Assembly: GCA_050633625.1 (NCBI GenBank) | Contig: JBOEGW010000011.1 | Coordinates: 124,001 to 188,000, forward strand | Source: JBOEGW01 sp050633625 | GTDB lineage: Bacteria; Pseudomonadota; Alphaproteobacteria; Rhodobacterales; Rhodobacteraceae | DNA length: 64,000 nt | Reading direction: 5' to 3' | In this document: positions 44,230 to 52,601 of the stretch, piece by piece | Layout of the letters: each line of letters opens with the position of its first letter | How positions within the stretch are numbered: the first letter of the stretch is position 1 | Program-made: the position numbers and the translations under genes | Notes under the pieces: model-generated | Told to the model about the DNA's origin: nothing | The model's input: the letters and a program-made list of their open reading frames with translations, nothing else | Databases searched by the model: none

Positions 44230-45510
44230 ATGAGCCGCCCCCGCCTTCCCTTTGAGATTGCGTCGCGTCGTTTGCGCGGGAAAATTCGCGCTGAGGCAAT
44301 GTTGGCGCGGGCGATCGAGGCCGGTCAGGAAGACCCTGAACGCGGCGAGGAACGACTTGGCAAACCCACCGAGCCACGCCCGGATGGACCGTTGGTTTGG
44401 ATTCATGTCGGGCATGAAAGCGAGGCAGTTGGGATACCGGACTTGATTGATCGGCTGCGCGAGGAGCGTGACGATGTTGAAGTGCTGATCACCACCTCCG
44501 AATATGACCCGGAACACCCGCTCCATGAACGACTGCCGTCCGATGTGATCGTCCAATATGCGCCCTATGATGAAGGCAAAGCGCCAACCAAATTTCTCGC
44601 GCATTGGACCCCTGATTTTTGCATTTGGTCCGAAAATCGCCTCAACCCTCTTTTGCTACAAGAGACGTTTCAGGGCGAAATAGAGACTATTTTGATCGAC
44701 GCACGCGTCCCTGAGCGGCCTGGGATCAAGTGGATTCCGGGATTGCGGCGCGATTTGTTGCGTGGATTTTCCCATGTTTTGGCCGGCGACAATACCGCGA
44801 TGACTGGCTTAAAGGCGCTCGGCGTCCTTGATGAACGCATTGAACAAACTGGGTTTTTGCAGGAAAGCACAGCGCCGCTCCCTTGCAGCCAAGCCGAACG
44901 CGACATGATTGCCGAACTGTTGGAAGCCCGGCCTGTTTGGGCGGCGATGGCTGTCAATCAAGGTGAGTTAGAGATGGTTTCTGGCGCTCATCAGCGCGCC
45001 ATTCGCCGCTCTCACCGGCTTCTGTTGGTGCTTGTTCCAGAGCCACTTGAGGCGGGTCCGGACGTTGCGAAACATCTGGAGGCGCAGGGATGGCAGGTCG
45101 GGTTGCGCTCCGCCGATGATGAGCCGGAAATCGAGATGGAAATCTACGTCGCGGATTTGCCTGATGAACAAGGGCTGTGGTATCGACTGGCGCCAGTGTG
45201 CTTCATGGGCGGCACCTTGGCAAAGGGCCAGTTGCGAAGCCCGTTTGAGGCGGCTGCGCTCGGATCGGCTGTGCTCTATGGGCCAAATCTTGGTGCTTGG
45301 CGCCAAAGCTACGAGCGGCTGCGAGACGCGGGGGCCGCACGGACTGTGAGTGACACCAGCAGCCTTGCCCACGCTGTCGAATACCTGCTTGCGCCGGACA
45401 AAGCAGCCGAAATGGCGGCGGCGGCTTGGGAGGTGACGACCAACGGTGCGCAAGCCACGGATCGGGTGGTGGAGCTTGTCCTTGATGGCCTCGATCGAAA
45501 GGACCTGTGA
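44230..45510 (+). CDS. KdtA/WaaA-like Kdo transferase homologue with altered active site
   Basis: This 426-residue protein has the overall shape of Kdo transferase (GT30), which adds Kdo to lipid IVA. The framework is kept: LVWIHVG near the N-terminus, YAPYD, LWYRLAPVCFMGGTL, FEAAALGSAVLYGP. The family's catalytic and CMP-Kdo-binding motifs are altered: the SxGE block reads HESE, ESELWP reads SENRLNP, NARxSxRS reads DARVPERP, STHxGEE reads NQGELE, PRHPER is missing (VPEPLEA), and GGHNPxEPA reads GQLRSPFEAA. The usual N-terminal membrane anchor is also not obvious. It may be a pseudo-enzyme or a transferase with a different substrate. It overlaps the LpxK-like gene by one base (TGATG). Confidence 0.75.
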   Translation: MSRPRLPFEIASRRLRGKIRAEAMLARAIEAGQEDPERGEERLGKPTEPRPDGPLVWIHVGHESEAVGIPDLIDRLREERDDVEVLITTSEYDPEHPLHERLPSDVIVQYAPYDEGKAPTKFLAHWTPDFCIWSENRLNPLLLQETFQGEIETILIDARVPERPGIKWIPGLRRDLLRGFSHVLAGDNTAMTGLKALGVLDERIEQTGFLQESTAPLPCSQAERDMIAELLEARPVWAAMAVNQGELEMVSGAHQRAIRRSHRLLLVLVPEPLEAGPDVAKHLEAQGWQVGLRSADDEPEIEMEIYVADLPDEQGLWYRLAPVCFMGGTLAKGQLRSPFEAAALGSAVLYGPNLGAWRQSYERLRDAGAARTVSDTSSLAHAVEYLLAPDKAAEMAAAAWEVTTNGAQATDRVVELVLDGLDRKDL

Positions 45511-46418
45511 TGAGCGTACGCGCTTGGATCGCTCGGGCTTTTGCGCCCAAACCTCCCGCCCAGATCGCGCTGGATATTCCGGTGATCGCGGTGGGCAGCT
45601 TGCGCCGGGGCGGCACCGGGAAAACGCCCATGGTGATTGCCGTTGCACAACGCTTGATCGCCAAAAACCACGCTGTTCACATCGTCACTCAGGCCGATAG
45701 TGCGTCGCGTTTGATTGACGCGCGCAACGATCTGGCAAGCGAAGTTGGCGCACAGCCTTTGTTGATGGCGGCCTTCGCCCCAACCTGGATTTCGCGGGAT
45801 TTGGCGGCGGGCGCGCTGGCCGCGCAGGAGGCGGGGGCGCAAGTTATTGTGATTGAGGGTGGCCTGCCTGATGGGGCTGTGAAGGCGGATTTTGCCCTGC
45901 TCGTTGAGGACGCTGTGCACGGGTTTGGCAACGGGTTCGCGCGCCCTTTTGGCCCACTCAAACGGGATATGTTGAGCGGGCAGGCGCAGGCGGATGTTCT
46001 TGTCACAATAGGCTCTCTTCCTGCCCAAAAACGCTTTCTATCGCGTTGGACCCCGCGCATCCCCCATGCCACCGGCACACTCGTGCCGCTTGAAACGGGG
46101 ATGGATTGGGAAGGTTTGGACGTTTTGGCGTTCACCTCGATTGGCGTACCGGAACGCTTTTTCGCGACCTTGCACGCGCTCAAGGCAAACCTGATCCGAT
46201 CGCAAGGTCTCGCCAGCCATCAAGAGCTGACAGATGCCATGCTCGTGCGGCTCGAACATGAGGCGCGGCTGCGCGGCGCACAGCTTGTGACAACAGAAAA
46301 AGACGCGGTGCGATTGCCCCGCGCCTTTCTACGTCATGTGTTGACAGTGCCTGTTCGGCTTGAGCTTCAAGACTGGCACATGGTCGATGACAGGCTTGAA
46401 GCTTTGTTTTCGGCTTAA
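45510..46418 (+). CDS. LpxK-like tetraacyldisaccharide 4'-kinase homologue, catalytic motifs lost
   Basis: This 302-residue protein is clearly of the LpxK family, which phosphorylates the lipid A precursor at the 4' position. Walker A (GGTGKTP), AAFAPTWISRDLAAGA, GFGNGFARPFGPL and TTEKDAVRLPRAFL are conserved. Other landmarks are not: SRGYGG reads TQADSA, VGDEP reads VGAQP, DDGFQNP reads EGGLPDG, and FxDH reads LASH. In characterised LpxK these include the catalytic Asp and DDGF residues, so kinase activity is doubtful. It is about 25 residues shorter than usual at the N-terminus. The ATG overlaps the KdtA-like stop, with AAAGGA upstream. Confidence 0.78.
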   Translation: MSVRAWIARAFAPKPPAQIALDIPVIAVGSLRRGGTGKTPMVIAVAQRLIAKNHAVHIVTQADSASRLIDARNDLASEVGAQPLLMAAFAPTWISRDLAAGALAAQEAGAQVIVIEGGLPDGAVKADFALLVEDAVHGFGNGFARPFGPLKRDMLSGQAQADVLVTIGSLPAQKRFLSRWTPRIPHATGTLVPLETGMDWEGLDVLAFTSIGVPERFFATLHALKANLIRSQGLASHQELTDAMLVRLEHEARLRGAQLVTTEKDAVRLPRAFLRHVLTVPVRLELQDWHMVDDRLEALFSA

Positions 46419-47071
46419 AGCAAACCGTCGAGCACGTCCTTGAGGTCCTCATAGGACATGTTTGAATATTTCTCGCCGTTGATGATCAAGGTTGGTGTGC
46501 CAGTCACTTCATCTGCGCTTGCGTTGGTTTGGTACGCCGCAATCATGGAGGCCGCGAGATCCTTGTCCTCTAGGCAAACCGTCAGCTCCTCCTCAGACAT
46601 GCCGGCTTTTTTGCCGATACCTTTGAGGTTGTCCAAAATGGTTTCTGGTTGGCCATCACCGATCCACTCTTTTTGGGTGGAATAGACCATATCCGTGATT
46701 CCGAAGTAACGCATTTCGCCGCCGCAGCGCGCGACCAAGCCAGCCCAGAGACCGAAGCGATCAAAGAACACTTCGCGATGCACGAAACGCACTTTGCCGG
46801 TGTCGATATAGTCGGTTTTGAGCTGTCCAAACACTGTGTCATGGAAATTTGCACAATGAGGGCAGGTGAAGGACGCGTATTCGATCAATTCGATTGGCGC
46901 ATCCTCAGCGCCCAGCACCATGTCCGGCGCCAGCTCTACATCGGCGTCCGCGTCCTGAGCCAATGCAGGCGCGAGCGGACTCATGGAGGGAGCGCGGTTT
47001 TGCGTCGCGAGGAACGCGCCAGCGCCGATAACAATGGCCGCGCCCAGCGCGATGGTGGCAATTTTGGTCAT
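46415..47071 (-). CDS. DsbA-family thiol:disulfide protein
   Basis: This 218-residue exported thioredoxin-fold protein of the DsbA/BdbD type has an N-terminal membrane/signal segment (IATIALGAAIVIGAGAFLA), the redox motif CPHC (in ASFTCPHCANFHD) and a cis-Pro loop VTGTPTLIINGEKY. It should oxidise or isomerise disulfides in the periplasm. The start at 47071 has TGAGG upstream; an ATG four codons earlier overlaps the DUF721 stop as ATGA. It ends four bases inside the end of the convergent LpxK-like gene. Confidence 0.9.
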   Translation of the reverse strand: MTKIATIALGAAIVIGAGAFLATQNRAPSMSPLAPALAQDADADVELAPDMVLGAEDAPIELIEYASFTCPHCANFHDTVFGQLKTDYIDTGKVRFVHREVFFDRFGLWAGLVARCGGEMRYFGITDMVYSTQKEWIGDGQPETILDNLKGIGKKAGMSEEELTVCLEDKDLAASMIAAYQTNASADEVTGTPTLIINGEKYSNMSYEDLKDVLDGLL

Positions 47072-47079
47072 GGAAAGCC

Positions 47080-47625
47080 TCATTTTTTGGTCGTCGTTTC
47101 GTTTGATTTTTGGCGGGCATATACGTTTTCTGCGAGCCGTTCGAGTTGGAAACGCAGGTCTTCGTCGCCTACAGTTTTGGTGGTGGAGCGTGCCCGCGCG
47201 ATGATTTCGGGGTCGATCTGGGGTGCGGCGGCTTTGGGTTTGGCGCGAAATTCAGCCTGGCCCTCGGCAAACCCTGTCGGCGCGGTTTGGGTGATGCGAA
47301 TGTGCGAAATGGCGGAATACCCATAGACGGTATTGACCTTTTCACGCAGTTTTTCTTTCTGCATTTCCAGCATCGGCGCCTGCGCGCCTGTTGTCAGCAA
47401 GGTGAGTGTCGCGCCAAATCCGCTCCGCTTGTAGGACACCTCGGTGGGGCGACAAATGCGGGCTGTGGCCTCGCCTACGATGTCTTCCCAATGGGTGATC
47501 AGACGCGTCACAGCGAAGCCCCGGCTTTCACCGGCTTCTCGAATCCGCTGGGTGAGCAAAGAGGATGTTCGCTCGAACCCGCGCATCCTGCGCTTAGGAG
47601 TCTGTTTTGTTTTGGCCACTTCCAT
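47080..47625 (-). CDS. DUF721 (DciA-like) protein
   Basis: This 181-residue protein has the DUF721 domain at residues 25-115 (THWEDIVGEATARICRPTEV, then LTLLTTGAQAPMLEMQKEKL and a C-terminal IRITQT strand). The family includes DciA, the ancestral loader of the replicative helicase DnaB. The C-terminus is charged and probably flexible (ENVYARQKSNETTTKK). It is the first gene of a unit with the DsbA-like gene, divergent from mutY. Confidence 0.85.
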   Translation of the reverse strand: MEVAKTKQTPKRRMRGFERTSSLLTQRIREAGESRGFAVTRLITHWEDIVGEATARICRPTEVSYKRSGFGATLTLLTTGAQAPMLEMQKEKLREKVNTVYGYSAISHIRITQTAPTGFAEGQAEFRAKPKAAAPQIDPEIIARARSTTKTVGDEDLRFQLERLAENVYARQKSNETTTKK

Positions 47626-47700
47626 CACCTCACTGTGGCGCGATAATAGAGGGGCGGTGGCAAGGGCGCCATGCCTATTGCCGGAGGGGGCAGATAAAAC

Positions 47701-48753
47701 ATGCGTGAGAAACAGGTGATGAGTGAGGCGCTTCTGGCGTGGTATGACGCGAACGCCCGCGATATGCCGTGGCGCACCTCACCGGCAGATCGCGCGAAGG
47801 GCGTGCGGCCTGATCCCTATGCTGTGTGGTTGTCCGAGGTGATGTTGCAGCAGACGACTGTGGCTGCTGTTAGAGACTATTTCACCCGATTCCTGTCGCT
47901 TTGGCCAAGGGTTCAGGACTTGGCCGGTGCGCAGGATGCGGCGGTCATGGGGGAGTGGGCCGGGCTTGGATACTACGCACGCGCGCGCAATCTGCTCAAA
48001 TGTGCGCGGATGGTGAGCAATGAGTTGGGTGGTGTGTTTCCCGATACCGCTTTGGAGCTGCAAAAGCTGCCGGGGATTGGGCCTTACACCAGCGCGGCAA
48101 TCGCCTCGATTGCCTTTGATCGCGTCGAAACTGTTGTGGACGGAAACGTGGAGCGGGTCATGGCGCGAGTTTTTGCCGAAACAGACCCTATTCCAGCGGG
48201 AAAAGACAAATTACGGCAGCATGCGGAGACGCTGACGCCAGACAAACGACCCGGGGATTATGCGCAAGCTGTAATGGATTTGGGTGCGACGATTTGCACG
48301 CCCAAAAGCCCGGCCTGTGGCCTTTGTCCGTTGCGAAAGGACTGCGCGGGGCACGCGCTGGGGATTGAGGCCAGTTTGCCACGCCGCGAACCCAAGAAGC
48401 CCAAACCCACAAGACGCGGGACTGTCTATGTTGGGCGGCGCAAAGATGGGGCTTGGTTGATGGAAACTCGGCCGGAAAAGGGACTATTGGGAGGCATGTT
48501 GGGCTGGCCGGGCAATACTTGGCATGAAACGCCGCAAGACCCGACGCCGCCCCTTGAAGGACAGTGGCGCTTGGTGCCCGGTGACGTGCGCCATACCTTC
48601 ACCCATTTTCACCTGATCCTTGAGGTGATGGTTTGTGAGAATTTGCCCAAAACAGGCACGAATAAGGCTCAATTTGTGGAAAACCTGCGCCCCAGCAACT
48701 TGCCTACTGTGATGCGCAAGGCCTTTGATCTGGCGAAAAGCGTGCTGGAATGA
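47701..48753 (+). CDS. mutY: A/G-specific adenine DNA glycosylase
   Basis: This base-excision enzyme removes adenine mispaired with 8-oxoguanine. It has 350 residues: the HhH-GPD domain with LPGIGPYTSAAIASIAF and the catalytic Asp in VDGNVERVMARVFA, the [4Fe-4S] loop (CTPKSPACGLCPLRKDC), and a NUDIX-like C-terminal domain (GGMLGWPG). The ATG at 47701 is preceded by GGAGGGGG; a Met six codons on is an alternative. Confidence 0.95.
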   Translation: MREKQVMSEALLAWYDANARDMPWRTSPADRAKGVRPDPYAVWLSEVMLQQTTVAAVRDYFTRFLSLWPRVQDLAGAQDAAVMGEWAGLGYYARARNLLKCARMVSNELGGVFPDTALELQKLPGIGPYTSAAIASIAFDRVETVVDGNVERVMARVFAETDPIPAGKDKLRQHAETLTPDKRPGDYAQAVMDLGATICTPKSPACGLCPLRKDCAGHALGIEASLPRREPKKPKPTRRGTVYVGRRKDGAWLMETRPEKGLLGGMLGWPGNTWHETPQDPTPPLEGQWRLVPGDVRHTFTHFHLILEVMVCENLPKTGTNKAQFVENLRPSNLPTVMRKAFDLAKSVLE

Positions 48754-48822
48754 CCCAAAGCACAGCCAAACATTGAGCCGCGCGTCGCACCGTCCTATGG
48801 TCGCGACAACGATGTGAGGTCC

Positions 48823-49965
48823 ATGATGGTTCCAGTTTCAGAAGTCATTCGCTTTCGCCATGCGCTGCCATTTTGGTTGTCGCTCGCGATTGTCCCCTTG
48901 GTGATTCTCTCCGCGCGTCTCGGTGGCGTTGCGATGATTTTGCCGATTGCCGGAACCTGGTGGGCATTTTCAGCGCTGGACGCCCTGCTTGGCGCCAACC
49001 ACGATAACCCCGATTTGGACACGCCAGAGGCTGGTTTGTTTTGGTACAAGCTGATCACCTGGATTTGGCTACCGATCCAGATTGCCTTGATTTATGGCAC
49101 GCTTTTCTATGTCACGCGCAGCACGCATTTGGCCGGATGGGAAATGATCGGGGTGATGATTGGCGTTGGTGTTGCCTCTGGCACGGTTGGCATCGTCTAT
49201 GCCCATGAATTGATGCACCAATCGGATCGGTTTGAGCGCTGGCTTGCGGATCTCTTGCTGGCGAGCGTGCTCTACAGCCATTTTCGCACGGAACATTTGC
49301 GGGTCCATCATCCTTGGGTTGGCACCCGGCGTGATGCGGTCACCGCGCGCTATAACGAGGGGTTTCACCGCTATTTCTGGCGCGTTTTGCGCGAAGCACC
49401 ACTCTCAGCATGGCACGCGGAAACGGCGTTTTTGGAACGGCGAGACCTGGCACCTTTGGATGGGGCGAACCCGTTTTGGCGCTATTGGTCATTGCAGGTG
49501 AGCGCGCTTTTGCTGGCGTTGATCGTCGGGGGGTGGGCCGGTCTTGGATTGTTTATCGTTCAGGCGATTGTCGCGATTTGGCAGCTGGAACTCACGAATT
49601 ACGTGGAGCACTATGGGCTGACGCGCAAATACCTTGGGGATGGGAAATATGAACCTGTGCGCCCGCATCACAGTTGGAACGCGGATCAGAAGGCATCGAG
49701 TTGGTTGCTCATCAATCTGCAACGTCACTCGGATCATCACACGAAGCCGGCGCGGCGGTTTCCGCTGCTTCAAACCTATAACGAAGACACAGCGCCATTG
49801 CTGCCTTATGGCTACCCAATCATGGGGATGGCCGCGATGGTGCCGCCTCTTTGGCGCCGCATGATGAACCCGCGTGTGCGCAAATGGCGCGCCGATTATT
49901 ACCCGGAAATTTCAGATTGGGGGCCGTATAAACGCGGCGAGCATCCGCTGCCTGTGGTGCGTTAA
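48823..49965 (+). CDS. alkB: AlkB-type alkane 1-monooxygenase
   Basis: This 380-residue integral-membrane di-iron hydroxylase should oxidise medium-chain n-alkanes (or related fatty molecules) at the terminal carbon. The histidine boxes are present: HELMHQ, HLRVHHPWVG, LQRHSDHHTKP, and the AlkB-specific NYVEHYGL. About six hydrophobic helices surround them. A GTGAGG ribosome site precedes the ATG at 48823 (a second ATG follows at once). No rubredoxin or AlkS-type regulator is adjacent, so electron supply must come from elsewhere. Confidence 0.92.
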   Translation: MMVPVSEVIRFRHALPFWLSLAIVPLVILSARLGGVAMILPIAGTWWAFSALDALLGANHDNPDLDTPEAGLFWYKLITWIWLPIQIALIYGTLFYVTRSTHLAGWEMIGVMIGVGVASGTVGIVYAHELMHQSDRFERWLADLLLASVLYSHFRTEHLRVHHPWVGTRRDAVTARYNEGFHRYFWRVLREAPLSAWHAETAFLERRDLAPLDGANPFWRYWSLQVSALLLALIVGGWAGLGLFIVQAIVAIWQLELTNYVEHYGLTRKYLGDGKYEPVRPHHSWNADQKASSWLLINLQRHSDHHTKPARRFPLLQTYNEDTAPLLPYGYPIMGMAAMVPPLWRRMMNPRVRKWRADYYPEISDWGPYKRGEHPLPVVR

Positions 49966-51203
49966 GCGACAACACGTTCCAAAAGGTCAGCGGCTCCGGC
50001 ACAGCCTTTTTCGGCGCGGATTTCTTCGCCAAGAGCGGCGGCGCGGCGGGCAATATCAGGCTCTAACATAGCTGAAATGCCCCGCGCGAGAGACTCGGCT
50101 GTGAGGTTCTTTTGTTTGACTGGTTGCGCGGCCACGCCGAGCCGGGCGACCAAAGCCCCAAAAAACGGCTGATCCGCAAAGAACGGACACACCATCGAAG
50201 GACGCCCCCACCGAAGGGCTTCGTGCGTGGTGCCTGAGCCACCGTGATGCACGACGCCCGCCATGCGCGGAAACAGCCAGGTGTGCGGCGCGGCGTCCAG
50301 CACATGGACCTGACCGCCGAAATCTCCAGCTTCAATGCCACCCCATCCTGTCGCCAGAACCGCGCGCAGGCCCGTCTGCGCGAGGGCGCCTTTGAGGGCG
50401 GCGGTGGTGCGAGCGTGGTCCATCCCCGGCATTGAGCCAAAGCCGACATAAATCGGCGTTTCGCCTGCCTCCAAAAATGCGCTGAGCGCGGGAGGCGGGG
50501 TGTAGGCCTCAGGCTCAGAGAACAAATATCCCGGCTGCGCCTCACTATCGGGCCAGCTTGGATCACGAGGGGTGATTGTTGACGAGTACGCATGAATGCG
50601 AAGACCCTGCGCATTCACCCCTTCCAGAATGTGCATTTTCGGACCAATTTCGGCACCGCTCGCCTTCACCCAACGGTTCACCATCTTCCCGGTGCCCATC
50701 AACATGACTTTGTGAATGAGTTTGTGAGACAGAAGATTGCCTGTGTTTCCAAGCGGTTTGCTCGCCATTATGAAGTTTGGATAGAGCGTGGTGGGCATCA
50801 TTCCGGGCTGTAAGAAGATCGGCACCACAGGCACATTGAGGGCACGACCAACATAGGGCGCGATACCGGATTTGAGATGCGCTCCGATGACATCCGGGCG
50901 CAGCTCATGCGCGATGTCCCAAACCGCTTGGAGCTGTGCATTCATGATGTCTGACATCGTTGAAAATGCTTTGAGCCGCCCTTTGATGGAAGAAAACGCG
51001 GCTTGAAATTCGGGCTCTTGCAGCAGCTCATGGAAGTCAGCGGGGAGAGCCGCGTGATGCAGCCCAGCGCCCTCAATCATTCCGGCAAAGCCCTTGGAGG
51101 CGGCGATTGTCACCTCGTGGCCGCGCGCGCGCAACTCACGCCCCAAAGCAACATAGGGCTGGGTGTCTCCGCGGGTGCCGATGGCATAAATCAAAATGTT
51201 CAT
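49962..51203 (-). CDS. GT1-family (UDP-glycosyl) transferase
   Basis: This 413-residue GT-B glycosyltransferase resembles sterol/lipid 3-glucosyltransferases and macrolide glycosyltransferases. The N-terminus MNILIYAIGTRGDTQPYVAL is the acceptor-domain hallmark. The donor site includes YVGFGSMPGMD, HHGGSGTTHEALRWGRPSM and CPFFADQPFFGALV. The acceptor could be a lipid, carotenoid or antibiotic. The start at 51203 is the family start; the open frame extends 20 codons upstream without similarity. It overlaps the end of alkB by four bases. Confidence 0.88.
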   Translation of the reverse strand: MNILIYAIGTRGDTQPYVALGRELRARGHEVTIAASKGFAGMIEGAGLHHAALPADFHELLQEPEFQAAFSSIKGRLKAFSTMSDIMNAQLQAVWDIAHELRPDVIGAHLKSGIAPYVGRALNVPVVPIFLQPGMMPTTLYPNFIMASKPLGNTGNLLSHKLIHKVMLMGTGKMVNRWVKASGAEIGPKMHILEGVNAQGLRIHAYSSTITPRDPSWPDSEAQPGYLFSEPEAYTPPPALSAFLEAGETPIYVGFGSMPGMDHARTTAALKGALAQTGLRAVLATGWGGIEAGDFGGQVHVLDAAPHTWLFPRMAGVVHHGGSGTTHEALRWGRPSMVCPFFADQPFFGALVARLGVAAQPVKQKNLTAESLARGISAMLEPDIARRAAALGEEIRAEKGCAGAADLLERVVA

Positions 51204-51246
51204 GAGAAAGAGTGTAAGCCGCAAACCGTTCGGTTCAATCGCAAAC

Positions 51247-51273
51247 AAAAAAAACCCCGCCACAAGGGCGGGG
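51247..51273 (-). terminator. Terminator of ccrM
   Basis: A 7-bp GC stem (CCCCGCC / GGCGGGG) is followed, on the minus strand, by eight T residues. It lies about 80 bases after the ccrM stop and before the glycosyltransferase gene. Confidence 0.9.
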
Positions 51274-51350
51274 CTAAAGTGGTGCCGTGGTCAAGCCACA
51301 GGCACAGGCGGTACATCGTGCGTGGGTCACCCCACGAATTCTTGGATTGG

Positions 51351-52448
51351 CTAGTTCATTTCCGCGCGAATTTGTTGGCGCAGCACGTCGATTGAGACGG
51401 TTTTGCCTTCGCGTTTGTAGTGCCAATAGGTCCAGCCATTGCAGGACGGCGCACTTTCGAGCGCCGCGCCAACCTGATGGATTGATCCTTTGACATCATC
51501 AGAAATCAACGTGCCGTCAGCGCGCACTTTGGCGATTTTGCCGCGCGGGCTAACGAGGGATTCACCGGGGCGCAACATGCCGCGCTCAACCAATTGACCG
51601 AAGGGAACGCGCGGCTCAGCGCGCTTGGAGGTGGAGACCGAAAGGGCCTCTTTGTCGAATTTGCGGATTTTGGAAATACGCTTGGTCGCCACCTCGCGGT
51701 AGGCTTCTTCGCGCTCAATACCGATGAAGTCTCGGCCCAACATTTTGGCGACTGCGCCGGTGGTGCCGGTGCCAAAGAAAGGATCCAAGATCACATCGCC
51801 CGGATTTGTTGTCCCGACCAAAACGCGGTGCAGCAAGCTTTCGGGCTTTTGCGTTGGATGGGCTTTGTCGCCGTTATCATCCTTAAGGCGCTCGTGGCCT
51901 GTGCAAATCGGGAGCACCCAGTCAGAGCGCATTTGCACGCCTTCATTGAGCGCCTTGAGGGCCTCATAGTTGAAGGTTGGTTTGGCCTCTTCGGACTTAG
52001 ACGCCCAGATCAGCGTTTCATGGGCGTTGGTCAATCGTTTACCGCGAAAATTGGGCATTGGATTGGACTTGCGCCACACCACATCGTTGAGAATCCAGAA
52101 GCCCTGATTTTGCAATTCAGCGCCCATGCGAAAGACATTGTGATAGGAGCCAATGACCCAGATCGCGCCGTTTGGCTTGAGCAGGCGGCGCGCGGCGGCG
52201 AGCCATTCATGGGTGAATTTGTCATAGACTTTGAAGCTGTCAAACTGGTCCCAGTGATCGTCAACCGCGTCCACTTTGGAGTTGTCCGGGCGGTGAAGAT
52301 CGCCTTTGAGTTGGAGGTTGTAGGGTGGGTCCGCGAAAATGAGGTCCACCGAACCTTCTGGAAGGCTGTTCATAACCTCAATGCAATCGCCATCGAGAAT
52401 CTGATTGAGCGGCAACTCAAGGGCTGCGCCTGTCGCTTTTTTTGTCAT
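51351..52448 (-). CDS. ccrM: CcrM-type DNA adenine methyltransferase (GANTC)
   Basis: This 365-residue N6-adenine methyltransferase methylates GANTC and links replication to cell-cycle transcription in alphaproteobacteria. It is a beta-class enzyme: the catalytic DPPY (FADPPYNLQLKGDL) comes first and the SAM-binding DPFFGTGTTGAVA comes later. The extra C-terminal domain (FGQLVERGMLRPGESLVSPR ... WTYWHYKREG) is the CcrM-specific part that separates it from Dam-like enzymes. The start at 52448 fits the family; the upstream 36 codons do not. Three GANTC sites lie in its upstream region. Confidence 0.95.
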   Translation of the reverse strand: MTKKATGAALELPLNQILDGDCIEVMNSLPEGSVDLIFADPPYNLQLKGDLHRPDNSKVDAVDDHWDQFDSFKVYDKFTHEWLAAARRLLKPNGAIWVIGSYHNVFRMGAELQNQGFWILNDVVWRKSNPMPNFRGKRLTNAHETLIWASKSEEAKPTFNYEALKALNEGVQMRSDWVLPICTGHERLKDDNGDKAHPTQKPESLLHRVLVGTTNPGDVILDPFFGTGTTGAVAKMLGRDFIGIEREEAYREVATKRISKIRKFDKEALSVSTSKRAEPRVPFGQLVERGMLRPGESLVSPRGKIAKVRADGTLISDDVKGSIHQVGAALESAPSCNGWTYWHYKREGKTVSIDVLRQQIRAEMN

Positions 52449-52549
52449 CCGTTTGCCTCTATCCCCGGCACATTTTCGTGCTCGTTGGTGCGGTGATGAT
52501 CGACCCGATTGAGTGAGCCGCCAAACCGCTACTGCTTGTGGATAAGTGT

Positions 52550-52588
52550 GATTCAAACGTGATTCGCCGTCAAATTCTTTATTGAATC
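52550..52588. promoter_or_regulatory. Cluster of three GANTC methylation sites upstream of ccrM
   Basis: GATTC at 52550 and 52561 and GAATC at 52584 lie within 39 bases, 102 to 140 bases upstream of the ccrM start and just after rnhB. In Caulobacter, methylation of GANTC sites in the ccrM promoter ties its expression to replication; the same feedback is plausible here. I do not see a clear CtrA box. Confidence 0.6.
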
Positions 52589-52601
52589 AGGGGGTTACGA
52601 T

